DNA of 64,000 bases from Saccharopolyspora erythraea NRRL 2338 (GTDB lineage Bacteria; Actinomycetota; Actinomycetes; Mycobacteriales; Pseudonocardiaceae): the NCBI RefSeq assembly GCF_000062885.1, contig NC_009142.1, forward strand, positions 5,755,584-5,819,583, given 5' to 3'. This document shows positions 1 through 7,424 of the stretch, one piece after another (position 1 is the first letter of the stretch; every line of letters begins with the position of its first letter). The notes below the pieces were generated by a model that was not told the DNA's origin, made no database searches, and was given only the letters and a program-made list of their open reading frames with translations. The position numbers and the translations under genes were made by a program.

Positions 1-1778
1 AGCTCAACCGCTACAACCTGCTGTTCGCCCCGACCCCGGACGGCTCGCTGGTGCGCCGCTTCCCGGTGCTGCTGGTCATCCTGTGCCTGGCGACCTGCGG
101 TGTGATGCTGCTGCGCCGGGGCCGCATCCGCGGTGCCGCGCTCGGCCCGAGCCGCCGCCTGCTGGCGGTCACGGCGCTGTCGTTCGTGGTGCTGGTGGTG
201 ACCCCCACCAAGTGGTCGCACCACTTCGGGCTGTTCGCGGCCCTGGGCGGCGCGCTGGCCGCGCTGACGGCGCTGGCGACCAGCAGCACCGTGCTGCGTT
301 CGCGGCGCAACCGGGCGGCGTTCTTCTCCGGGCTGATGCTGATCATCGCCTTCGCCGCCACCGGCCCCAACGGCTGGTTCTACGTCTCCGGCTGGGGCGT
401 GCCGTGGTTCGACAAGCCGCCGTCGCTGAAGGGGTTCAACGCCAGCACCGCGCTGCTGGCCGTCGCCGCGGTCGCGGCCGTCGTCGCGCTCATCGAGCAC
501 CTGCGCCTCGACGAGAACAACCCGAAGGTCGTCGACGTCAGCAGCATCGAACAGCGCAGCCGGGCGCTGAAGCTGGGCACCGCGCCGCTGGCGATCGTGT
601 GCGCGCTGCTGGTGGCCGGCGAGGTCGCCACCTTCGCCAAGGTCGTCCAGAAGCAGTGGGGCAGCTACAGCATCGGCGCCGACAACGTCCAGCAGCTCAT
701 GGGCAACAGCTGCGGGCTGTCGGACTACGTCTACGTCGAGTCGCAGCCCCGCGACGGCGTCCTCGCGGTCTCCCCGCAGCAGCCGTCGGTGGCCGCGCCC
801 GGCACGAAGGTGCCCGGCCGCAAGGCGGAGCCGGAGAAGCCCAACGACTACCTGCGCGCCAAGACCGACGGGTTCGTGCAGCCGGGCGTGCCGTCCAGCG
901 ACCAGGCCTACCCTGGCCAGCCCGACTGGACGCCGCCGCACCACTTCGGCGACGCGGCCGCGCCGGTGTGGGGCAGCTACGACCCGCAGGGCCTGGGCAC
1001 CGGGGAGCTGCGCACCGACTGGTACGACATCCCCGAGCGCGCGACCAGCGGCGAGGTCCCGGTGGTCGTGGCGCTGGCCGGGATCGACGCCGAGCCCAAC
1101 TCGGCGGTCGTCGAGTTCGGCAAGGACACGCCGCGCGGGTTCGAGATCATGGACCGCCGCATCCTGCCCAAGGCGCAGGGCGCGCCCCCGAACTGGCGCG
1201 ACTCCCGGCTGATGGTCGACGGCGACGCCGAGGGCGCGACCAAGCTGCGGATCGTGGCCAAGGACCAGGCGCTGGCTCCGGAGGGCTGGCTGGCGCTGAG
1301 CGCTCCCCGCGCTCCGAAGCTGACCCGGATGACCGACTTCGTCGGCCAGGCCGGGACCTACGTGGAGTGGCCCGCGGCGCTGGTGCACCCGTGCCTGCGG
1401 ATCCCCGCGATGCGCAACGGGATCTTCGAGATGCCGAAGTTCCGCGTCGCCGGTGGTGCCGAGGTGCGCGACATCGGCCAGAGCTGGTCGTCGCCGGACA
1501 TGGGCGGGCCGTTCGGGTGGATGAACGTCAACTCCAACACCATGGAGCTGCCGACGTATCTGAAGAACGACATCTCCCGGGACTGGGGCTCGCTCTACGT
1601 CCTGGAGCCGCAGACGCCCGAGGCGCTGCCCGCGGAGGCGGCGATGCGGGTCAGCCACGAGGTCCGCTGGGGCATGTTCTCGCCCGGGCCGATCAGCCAG
1701 ACGGTGCAGTTGCCTGGTGACCTGCCGAGCTCCAGCGACCGCAGCGACATCAAGAACCAGGAAACCGCCGACCAGTAG
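1..1778 (+). CDS. Arabinosyltransferase, EmbC/A/B family (C-terminal part)
   Basis: The frame is open from the left edge (reading LNRYNLLFAP) to TAG at 1776-1778, so the 5' part is outside the window. Seen: several hydrophobic helices, the sequence TPTKWSHHFG between helices, then a long soluble C-terminal region of about 350 residues rich in Trp and Pro. This is the layout of Emb proteins: multi-helix GT-C glycosyltransferases that add arabinofuranose from decaprenyl-phosphoryl arabinose to arabinogalactan or lipoarabinomannan at the outer face of the membrane, with a C-terminal carbohydrate-binding domain. The family is a strong call; whether it is the EmbA, EmbB or EmbC equivalent cannot be told. 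A second family member starts at 63150. Confidence 0.9.
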   Translation, partial: LNRYNLLFAPTPDGSLVRRFPVLLVILCLATCGVMLLRRGRIRGAALGPSRRLLAVTALSFVVLVVTPTKWSHHFGLFAALGGALAALTALATSSTVLRSRRNRAAFFSGLMLIIAFAATGPNGWFYVSGWGVPWFDKPPSLKGFNASTALLAVAAVAAVVALIEHLRLDENNPKVVDVSSIEQRSRALKLGTAPLAIVCALLVAGEVATFAKVVQKQWGSYSIGADNVQQLMGNSCGLSDYVYVESQPRDGVLAVSPQQPSVAAPGTKVPGRKAEPEKPNDYLRAKTDGFVQPGVPSSDQAYPGQPDWTPPHHFGDAAAPVWGSYDPQGLGTGELRTDWYDIPERATSGEVPVVVALAGIDAEPNSAVVEFGKDTPRGFEIMDRRILPKAQGAPPNWRDSRLMVDGDAEGATKLRIVAKDQALAPEGWLALSAPRAPKLTRMTDFVGQAGTYVEWPAALVHPCLRIPAMRNGIFEMPKFRVAGGAEVRDIGQSWSSPDMGGPFGWMNVNSNTMELPTYLKNDISRDWGSLYVLEPQTPEALPAEAAMRVSHEVRWGMFSPGPISQTVQLPGDLPSSSDRSDIKNQETADQ

Positions 1779-1792
1779 TCCGCATCAGCGCG

Positions 1793-1826
1793 GTGGGGCC
1801 GGTCCTCTTCGGAGGGCCGGCCCCAC
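1793..1826. terminator. Bidirectional terminator hairpin
   Basis: GTGGGGCCGG (1793-1802) pairs perfectly with CCGGCCCCAC (1817-1826), and the inner CCTC/GAGG closes on a TTCG tetraloop. It lies between the convergent arabinosyltransferase and acetyltransferase genes, 15 nt after the former's stop. There is no T-run, which is usual for high-GC actinobacteria. Confidence 0.85.
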
Positions 1827-1845
1827 TGCTGTCTCCGCGCTTCGA

Positions 1846-2313
1846 TCAGGCGCTGCGTTGTGCTTCGAGCACCCGCTCGAAGCACAACGAGGTCTCAACA
1901 CCGGCGTAGGCGCCGAAGTTCGGGATGCGTTGGTAGCCCGAACGCGTGTAGAAGCGCACCGCGTCGGGCTGCGCGGTGCCGGTCTCCAGCCGGAGGGTGG
2001 TCCAGCCCTGGCCGCGCGCCCAGTCCTCCAGCGCGTCCAGGATCGCGACCGCGACGCCGCTCCCCCGCCGGGCCGGGACGACGTACATCCGCTTGACCTC
2101 GCCGACGCCGCCGCCGAGGTGGCGGAGTCCGCCGCAGCCGACGGGGATGCCGTCGTCCGCGCGAGCCACGAAGAACGCAGCGATGTCCGCTTGCGACGGC
2201 ACGAGCCCGGGTTCGCTGTCCGGTGTGCCGTACCTCGCGGCGATCTCGGCGCGCTGCAGAGCGCGCAGCGTGACGGCGTCGGCGTCCGCCCACTGCACCT
2301 GCTGGATCCTCAT
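1846..2313 (-). CDS. GNAT family N-acetyltransferase
   Basis: A 155-residue single-domain protein. The acetyl-CoA binding region reads VKRMYVVPARRGSGVAVAIL (about residues 73-92), matching the R/Q-x-x-G-x-G/A motif of GCN5-related acetyltransferases, and the C-terminal part has the usual Y-x-R-x-G-Y strand/loop (FYTRSGYQRI). The substrate cannot be read from sequence. ATG at 2313 gives the expected domain length but has no obvious ribosome site. It is monocistronic and convergent with the arabinosyltransferase. A similar GNAT (EIKRMYVAPRVRG) is encoded at 16892. Confidence 0.85.
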   Translation of the reverse strand: MRIQQVQWADADAVTLRALQRAEIAARYGTPDSEPGLVPSQADIAAFFVARADDGIPVGCGGLRHLGGGVGEVKRMYVVPARRGSGVAVAILDALEDWARGQGWTTLRLETGTAQPDAVRFYTRSGYQRIPNFGAYAGVETSLCFERVLEAQRSA

Positions 2314-2402
2314 GTGGTGGATTCTGACCAGCGGTTGTTTCCGCCGCGTGAAGCGGTTGTTGCGGCCTTCGCCCGCCGACGGCGGAGTTCAGGGTCTGTT
2401 TC

Positions 2403-2448
2403 GCGAGCGGCGTCAGCCGCTCGCGGTGCGGGACCCCGCCCGCACCGC
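2403..2448. repeat. Two adjacent GC-rich hairpins
   Basis: GCGAGCGGC (2403-2411) pairs with GCCGCTCGC (2416-2424) around GTCA. Immediately after, GCGGTGCGGG (2423-2432) pairs with CCCGCACCGC (2439-2448). They lie upstream of the acetyltransferase and could terminate transcription coming from the right, or be part of the dispersed intergenic repeat described at 2457. Confidence 0.6.
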
Positions 2449-2456
2449 TACGGGTT

Positions 2457-2534
2457 CTCAGAAGCCTTCTCGCGAGGACAGCGTCGACGTGGTGAATTGG
2501 CGGTCGGCGATCCCGGAGCGAGAAGGCTTCTGAG
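2457..2534. repeat. 17-bp perfect inverted repeat of a dispersed intergenic element
   Basis: CTCAGAAGCCTTCTCGC (2457-2473) is the exact reverse complement of GCGAGAAGGCTTCTGAG (2518-2534), with 44 nt between. The right arm and its flank (2504-2534) recur at 6691-6721 with 29 of 31 bases identical. The last base overlaps the left end of the IS remnant that follows. Confidence 0.7.
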
Positions 2535-2894
2535 TGCCTGTCTTTGATCCCCTGGCGTAGGTACAGGACAGGCCTTCGCCAGTGATCGTGACACCACATC
2601 GAGATCAACCAGCAAAGGCCCGATCCGCTTGTACCGCACGTCCACGCCACCGGCCGGACCCGCCGCGACCCCTCCGACACCACCGACGCCGAGTGCGCCC
2701 TGATCGAACCACTCCTGCCCGCCCCGGCTAGCCAGACCCGCTACGGCGGCCACCCGGAGAAACACCCGAGACGAGCCATCGTCGACGCCATCCGCGACTA
2801 CGAACGCCTCCCCGCCCACTCCGAAACCATCGTCAACTGGGCCACGCCTCATGACCCGCCAACTCACCACTTAAACAAGATCAAAGACAAGCAC
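2534..2894 (+). mobile_element. Internally deleted IS5-family element with both terminal inverted repeats
   Basis: The left end GTGCCTGTCTTTGATC (2534-2549) and the right end GATCAAAGACAAGCAC (2879-2894) are inverted repeats matching at 15 of 16 bases. Between them, only the N-terminal and C-terminal ends of an IS5-type transposase remain (2664-2870). The 361-bp element therefore keeps its ends but has lost the catalytic core, which makes it MITE-like and mobile only if a full copy supplies transposase. No clear target duplication was seen. Confidence 0.8.
2664..2870 (+). pseudogene. IS5-family transposase remnant (internal deletion plus frameshift)
   Basis: The plus frame reads DPSDTTDAECALIEPLLP, then RYGGHPEKHPRRAIVDAI, matching the start of actinobacterial IS5 transposases (PSDLTDAEWALIEPLLP...GGRPEKH-RRAIVDAI). 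It passes directly into RDYERLPAHSETIVNWAT, which is the family's C-terminal signature, so about 180 central residues including the DDE triad are gone. The terminal LMTRQLT is read only after a one-base shift near 2850. The product cannot be active. Confidence 0.8.
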
Positions 2895-2943
2895 GGAGGT
2901 TCCGCCGCCCGAACCGCTGCGCGAACCACTTCTGCAGCACTCC

Positions 2944-3624
2944 TCAGCGCTGGCGGTCGATGAAGCGGCGGGAGCGCCGCTCGATGTCGGCGAAGTGCTG
3001 GGTCATCGCCTCGGCCGCTCGCCCGGCGTCACCGGAGCGGATCGCGTCGACGATCGACTGGTGTTCGCGCCCGATCTCCTCGCGCAACCACTCCGGCGGG
3101 TCGATCTCCTCCTCGACGCGGTGGTAGACGGTCCAGAACAGGTCGATGAGCTGCACCGCGATCTCGTTGCCGACGGGCCGGTACAGCGTCTGGTGGAACC
3201 GCCGGTCGGCCTCCACGACGTCACCGGTTCTGATCTCGGCCACGCAGGACTCCAGTTCCGCCAGGAAGTCCTCGTCGGCGTGCTGCGGCACCTCGGCGAT
3301 CAGCGCGGTCTCCAGGATGCGGCGGATCTGGATGAAGTCGGCCAGCGTCGAGGCGTCCTGGCGGGCCGACTGGCGGGCCCGGAACAGCAGGCCCGGCATC
3401 AGCGCGGTCACGGGTGCCTCGCCGACGAAGGTGCCGTAGCCGTGGCGGATGTCGACGATGCCCAGGGTGTGCAGGGCGCGCAGCGTCTCGCGGATGGAGT
3501 TGCGGCTGGCGCCGAGCTGGGCCATCAGCTGCGGTTCGCTGGGCAGCGGGGAGCCTGGAGGCAGCCCGGACTCCAGGATCAGGTCCACGACTCGGTCCTG
3601 GAGCTGCCTGCCGCCACCAGCCAT
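2944..3624 (-). CDS. FadR-type GntR regulator of the sialic acid genes (NanR-like role)
   Basis: 226 residues. An N-terminal winged helix-turn-helix ([42 protein letters not shown], about 25-66) is followed by an all-helical FCD ligand domain whose metal-type residues include H in RRFHQTLY and GREHQSI. ATG at 3624 is preceded by GGAGG 11 nt upstream. It is divergent from a NanT-like transporter, and a dyad containing GGACATCCTACGTCC lies in the shared promoter. E. coli NanR is also an FCD-type GntR repressor induced by sialic acid; that this protein does the same is inferred from context. Confidence 0.85.
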   Translation of the reverse strand: MAGGGRQLQDRVVDLILESGLPPGSPLPSEPQLMAQLGASRNSIRETLRALHTLGIVDIRHGYGTFVGEAPVTALMPGLLFRARQSARQDASTLADFIQIRRILETALIAEVPQHADEDFLAELESCVAEIRTGDVVEADRRFHQTLYRPVGNEIAVQLIDLFWTVYHRVEEEIDPPEWLREEIGREHQSIVDAIRSGDAGRAAEAMTQHFADIERRSRRFIDRQR

Positions 3625-3738
3625 CGATTCCCGTCCCTCCGCCTGCTCCGGTTTGCCCGGTGGTTCGGCGCCCACCGCCGATTCCGGCCACCGCTGAGAA
3701 CAACCTTGCCATCCGCGATGGCCCAGAGTAGCTTGCCT

Positions 3739-3753
3739 GGACATCCTACGTCC
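3739..3753. promoter_or_regulatory. Candidate operator of the sialic acid regulator (nanT promoter)
   Basis: GGACATCCTACGTCC, extended by TATGTCC to an imperfect dyad GGACAT-N10-ATGTCC (3739-3760). It lies 34-48 nt before the nanT start, where the core promoter is expected. The identical 15-mer in opposite orientation is at 13538-13552 before nanA; in both places the sequence reads in the direction of the controlled sugar gene, and TAGCTTGC stands a short way upstream. Confidence 0.65.
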
Positions 3754-3786
3754 TATGTCCGGGGTGTGATGAGCGAGGAGGCTCAG

Positions 3787-5235
3787 ATGGCTGCAACGAG
3801 CGACTCCGCGCGCTGGTACCGGCAGCTCTCGGCCCGCGACTGGAAGGCGTTCTTCGCCGCCTGGCTCGGCTACGCGATGGACGGCTTCGACTTCGTGCTG
3901 ATCACGCTCGTGCTCACCGAGATCAGCGACGAGTTCGGGCTCACCGACGCCGCAGCTGCCGCCCTGGTGTCGGCGGCGTTCATCTCCCGCTGGTTCGGCG
4001 GCCTGGTGCTCGGCGCGGTCGGCGACCGCTACGGCCGCCGGGGTGCGATGATCATCAGCATCGTGCTCTACTCGGTGGGCACCTTCGCCTGCGGGCTGGC
4101 GTGGGACTACTGGCCGCTGTTCGTGGCGCGGCTGGTCGTGGGCCTGGGCATGGCCGGGGAGTACAGCGCGAGCGCGACCTACGTCATCGAGAGCTGGCCG
4201 CGGCGGCTGCGCAACCGCGCCAGCGGTTTCCTGCTCTCCGGCTTCTCGCTGGGCGGTGTGCTGGCCGCCCAGGTCTACAGCTGGGTCGTGCCGTCGTTCG
4301 GCTGGCGGGCGCTGTTCTTCCTCGGGCTGGCCCCGATCGTGATCGCGCTGTGGCTGCGCCGCGGCATCCCGGAGGCCGCCGACTGGGAGCACGCCTCCCA
4401 CGACGAGCCGACCTTCGTCGACGTGCTCTACCAGGGCCGGGCGCGGCCGTGGAACGTGCTGCTGACCGCGCTGGTCGCGGTTTCGCTGTTCGCGTTGTTC
4501 ATCGGCTGGTCGTCGGGTGTGGTCTCGGTGCTGCTCGCGGTGGCGGCCGCCGGTGGTCTGCTCGCCTTCGCCGCGCAGTTCGCGCGGTCGGCGACGCCGA
4601 TGATGGTGACGCTGATCGTCGTGGTGTTCCTGGCGTTCCTGTACTCGTGGCCGATCCAGGCGTTGCTGCCGACCTACCTCAAGCAGGACCTGGGCTACGA
4701 CCCGGGCCAGGTCGCCGACGTGCTGTTCTTCGCCGGCTTCGGCACCGCGGTCGGCTGCGTGCTGGCCGGCTTCACCGGCGACCGGCTGGGCACCAAGCGC
4801 GCCTACACCTGGACGCTGCTGGCCTCGCTGGTGCCGGTGCTGCCGGTGTTCGCGCTCGGCGGCGACCAGCTCGGCTGGATCGCGGTGCTGCTGTTCTTCC
4901 AGCAGATGTTCGGCCAGGGCATCTCGGGCATCCTGCCCAAGCTGGTCGGCGGGTACTTCGAGACCTCCCGGCGCGCGGCCGGGCTGGGCTTCACCTACAA
5001 CGTCGGTGCGCTGGGCGGCGCGGTCGCCCCGGTGCTGGGCAACGCCATCGCCGAGCAGACCGGGCGCGGCGCGGCGCTGGGTGGCCTGTCGTTCGGGCTG
5101 ACCATCGTCGTGGCCGTGCTCATCGCGGTGAACGCCCCCGGGCGGGTGCAGCGGCTCTTCGGCGACGACTCGGGGATGGTCGATCGCACGGTGTCGGGCG
5201 ACGAGGTCGCGCCGGAGCTGCGGACGTCGTCGTGA
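3787..5235 (+). CDS. nanT: Sialic acid:proton symporter, NanT-like MFS transporter
   Basis: 482 residues, close to the 496 of E. coli NanT, with hydrophobic segments throughout. It shares long stretches with my recollection of Nan[16 protein letters not shown], the MFS loop [57 protein letters not shown] and [14 protein letters not shown]. These exceed generic MFS similarity, so N-acetylneuraminate is the likely substrate. ATG at 3787 follows AGGAGG by 5 nt; an upstream in-frame ATG at 3769 lacks a ribosome site. It is divergent from the FadR-type regulator and convergent with the next gene, leaving only 4 nt. Confidence 0.9.
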   Translation: MAATSDSARWYRQLSARDWKAFFAAWLGYAMDGFDFVLITLVLTEISDEFGLTDAAAAALVSAAFISRWFGGLVLGAVGDRYGRRGAMIISIVLYSVGTFACGLAWDYWPLFVARLVVGLGMAGEYSASATYVIESWPRRLRNRASGFLLSGFSLGGVLAAQVYSWVVPSFGWRALFFLGLAPIVIALWLRRGIPEAADWEHASHDEPTFVDVLYQGRARPWNVLLTALVAVSLFALFIGWSSGVVSVLLAVAAAGGLLAFAAQFARSATPMMVTLIVVVFLAFLYSWPIQALLPTYLKQDLGYDPGQVADVLFFAGFGTAVGCVLAGFTGDRLGTKRAYTWTLLASLVPVLPVFALGGDQLGWIAVLLFFQQMFGQGISGILPKLVGGYFETSRRAAGLGFTYNVGALGGAVAPVLGNAIAEQTGRGAALGGLSFGLTIVVAVLIAVNAPGRVQRLFGDDSGMVDRTVSGDEVAPELRTSS

Positions 5236-5239
5236 CGGG

Positions 5240-5755
5240 TCAGAACTCGAAGCCGCCGGGCCTGCCGTTGCGGTCGGCGAGCAGGCCGGCCAGCGCGGCG
5301 ATGGCGATCTCGGGCGGGCGGCGCGAGCCGATGTTGAGCCCGATCGGCCGGTGCACCTCGCCGATCGCGTCGTCCTCGACGCCCAGTTCGCGCAGCGCGG
5401 CGACGTGCGGTGCCGGGTGGCGGGGGTTGCCCAGCACTCCCACCCAGCGGACCTGGTGCGCCAGCACGTCGCGCAGCATCGGGCCCAGCTCCGGGCGGTG
5501 GTGGTCGGTCACGATGACGTCGGTGTCACCGCCGATGCCGGTCACCTTCCCGACCACGTCGGCGCCGGTGTCGCCCACCTGGGCCGCGCGCTGCGGGTCG
5601 GGCTCGACGAGCAGCGTCCGGTACCCGAGGTCCCGGCCGTACCGGAGCAGGTAGCGCGAGACCGGTGAGGCGAACACCGCGACCAGGGTCCGGTCGCCGG
5701 TTTCCACCGGTGCGTCGCTGTGCGCCACCTCGCAGGCGGCAACGTCCTCGGCCAT
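5240..5755 (-). CDS. XdhC Rossmann-domain protein (solo)
   Basis: 171 residues from ATG at 5755. The C-terminal pattern VGVLGNPRHPAPHVAALRELGV followed by RPIGLNIGSRRPPEIAIAALAGLLA is the XdhC/CoxI Rossmann-domain signature (GALGSRRT...PIGLDIGARTPAEIA). XdhC proteins bind and sulfurate molybdenum cofactor for xanthine or CO dehydrogenases. The usual N-terminal XdhC domain is missing and no molybdenum hydroxylase gene is present in the window, so its partner is unknown. A longer start (to 5836) is open but rich in Pro/Arg and lacks support. Confidence 0.75.
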   Translation of the reverse strand: MAEDVAACEVAHSDAPVETGDRTLVAVFASPVSRYLLRYGRDLGYRTLLVEPDPQRAAQVGDTGADVVGKVTGIGGDTDVIVTDHHRPELGPMLRDVLAHQVRWVGVLGNPRHPAPHVAALRELGVEDDAIGEVHRPIGLNIGSRRPPEIAIAALAGLLADRNGRPGGFEF

Positions 5756-5844
5756 GCCTGGAGTCTGGCAGGTGCGGCGGGTTCGAGCCACCACCCCGGG
5801 CGCGGGCCGCTCCGGGCCGGGCCAGGGGTTCTTCACAGGTCGTT

Positions 5845-6627
5845 TCAGGATAAGGTTCGTGGGCCCGGGGCCTGCCTATCTACTGGTACCGGCGTGCCGA
5901 ACCGGACAGGAACTCCCGGTGAGTAGAGCACGCTGACCGGCGATGTGGCCGGTGCGGACAATCCGGCCGCGGTGACGAGGCTGTCGTCCAGATCGAGCAA
6001 TTCGGCGTGGTGCAGGGGCCACTGCGGGTGTTCGTTCGGCAGATACCACGTGCGGCCGTACCAGGACACGTGCAGACCCCACCGGGCGGTCAAAAACCGT
6101 TCCAACCCACCCTGTTCGACGATCGGCGGCCCTACTCTGGCAACGACGCGACTGGTCACCTCCCGCGGTCCAGGCCACCTGCGACGGGAGGTATAGGTGA
6201 TCACATCGCCGTCGCGGTCCAGCCGCATCTTCGACCACACGTAAGGCAGCCGCACGCCGACCCGGCCCACCACGACGGGCAACAGCCGGGCCGCATCCAG
6301 AGATCGGAACACCACCCCGCGACGGCCGGCATCGTCCACCGAATACAGCCTCACGTTGGTTTCGCAGAACGACCCGAAATACGGCACTCCCGGCCCTGCC
6401 GGCAGATCCACACGGTGCATGCGGAACGGGACCAGCCCCACATAGGTAACGCCGTCCAGGACGTCCGGCCGGGTACCAGGCGGCAGCAGACCGGCCACTC
6501 GCGCCGGTTCCACCGGCCAATGCAGGAACATCAGCTCGCGCCACTCCTGCACGAGCGTTGACCTCCGCACCGGCCGCGGAGAACGCGAAGTGATCGGCTC
6601 AACCGCCATACCGCGCAGCCGTATCAC
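5845..6627 (-). CDS. DUF2071 (YqjF-like) family protein
   Basis: 260 residues from GTG at 6627, with AAGGAG placed about 10 nt upstream. It carries the DUF2071/COG3361 pattern: Q-EWRELMFLHWPVEPARVAGLLPPG near the N-terminus, GVTYVGLVPFRM, then FCETNVRLYS and GVVFRSLDAARLLPVVVGR, and a C-terminal PLHHAELL. The fold is thought to resemble acetoacetate decarboxylase, but no activity has been firmly assigned to the family. It lies 89 nt upstream of the XdhC-domain gene in the same orientation and may share its transcript. Confidence 0.8.
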   Translation of the reverse strand: MIRLRGMAVEPITSRSPRPVRRSTLVQEWRELMFLHWPVEPARVAGLLPPGTRPDVLDGVTYVGLVPFRMHRVDLPAGPGVPYFGSFCETNVRLYSVDDAGRRGVVFRSLDAARLLPVVVGRVGVRLPYVWSKMRLDRDGDVITYTSRRRWPGPREVTSRVVARVGPPIVEQGGLERFLTARWGLHVSWYGRTWYLPNEHPQWPLHHAELLDLDDSLVTAAGLSAPATSPVSVLYSPGVPVRFGTPVPVDRQAPGPRTLS

Positions 6628-6690
6628 GGCAGTGGATCTCCTTCAAGAAGCACGACAGCGGTCCACTGCGCAGCCATAGCGCCTTGCAAC

Positions 6691-6721
6691 TCGGCGAGCC
6701 CGGAGCGAGAAGGCGTCTGAG
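6691..6721. repeat. Second copy of the dispersed 31-bp intergenic repeat
   Basis: Matches 2504-2534 at 29 of 31 positions (core CGGAGCGAGAAGGC). Like the first copy it lies between genes, here between the lipoprotein stop and the DUF2071 start. Confidence 0.6.
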
Positions 6722-6751
6722 GTTCGCCGCAAGCCACTGCTGGAACATTCC

Positions 6752-7300
6752 CTATCCACCGACGGAGGTGCCCGACGTGCCGGTGCCGAAGCCGCCCCGC
6801 GGGATCGTGCCGCCCGTGGTGGGGACGCTGCCCGCCCGGCCGACCGCGGCGGTCTGGCCGGAGGGGCCGGTCTTCGGCGTGGTGTAGCTGCCGCCGCTGA
6901 CCCGGGTGCCCACCGGTGCGGCGAAGGCGCCGGCCGAGGTCGAGTAGTGGTACCAGAGGGCGGCGACGCCCACGTGCTGGCCGGAAACGTCGGTGTAGTC
7001 GGTCGGTGCGTCCTCGCAGTCCTCGTCGGGCAGCCGGACCTCGGTCTCCGGGTCGACGCACACCGCGACGTGGTCCCAGTTCTGCACGTCGTCGGTTTCG
7101 CTGGTCGTGGTCTCCGTCGTGGTGGTCTCGGCCGTGGTGGTCGGGGTCGCCGTCTCGGTCGTCGGGGCCGCCGTGGTGGGGACCGGCCCGGAGGAGGTGC
7201 TGTGCGCGCCGCCCACGCACCCGGACGCGAGGTAGAACGCCGCCACCCACGGCACCAGCCGGACCATCGGGACCGCCGTCCCGCGCAGCGACTCGGACAT
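6752..7300 (-). CDS. Secreted lipoprotein with Thr-rich linker
   Basis: 182 residues from ATG at 7300, which has GGAG about 10 nt upstream. The N-terminus carries a hydrophobic stretch ending in the lipobox YLASGC (Cys about 28), so it should be lipidated and membrane-anchored. A linker of about 35 residues is almost only Thr, Pro and Glu. The next part contains VCVDPETEVRLPDEDC and WYHYSTSAG, a short Cys-bearing segment seen in uncharacterised actinobacterial proteins, and the end is Gly/Ser/Thr-rich. Function unknown. It lies just after the GH42 gene in the same orientation, across a 124-nt gap. Confidence 0.75.
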   Translation of the reverse strand: MSESLRGTAVPMVRLVPWVAAFYLASGCVGGAHSTSSGPVPTTAAPTTETATPTTTAETTTTETTTSETDDVQNWDHVAVCVDPETEVRLPDEDCEDAPTDYTDVSGQHVGVAALWYHYSTSAGAFAAPVGTRVSGGSYTTPKTGPSGQTAAVGRAGSVPTTGGTIPRGGFGTGTSGTSVGG

Positions 7301-7424
7301 CGCCGCCTTCTCCGACGTTTCTTCCCACGTACCTGTGCCTAACCGGTCGATCATCCCGGGCAGCATAGGAACGCATCCGGCCGCCTGTACTCCATTCGGG
7401 GAAAGTCACCGCTTGACCAGCGGA

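Noticed and set aside
3769-3786. Earlier NanT start at ATG 3769
   Set aside because: No ribosome site; AGGAGG at 3776-3781 fits ATG 3787.
3625-4401. Upstream extension of the FadR-type frame (to 485 residues)
   Set aside because: It is antisense to the NanT gene, low complexity (Arg/His/Gln-rich), and the ribosome site and domain start support ATG 3624.
5775-5800. GGTTCGAGCC considered as a tRNA T-arm
   Set aside because: No complementary T stem and no anticodon arm at the right distance.
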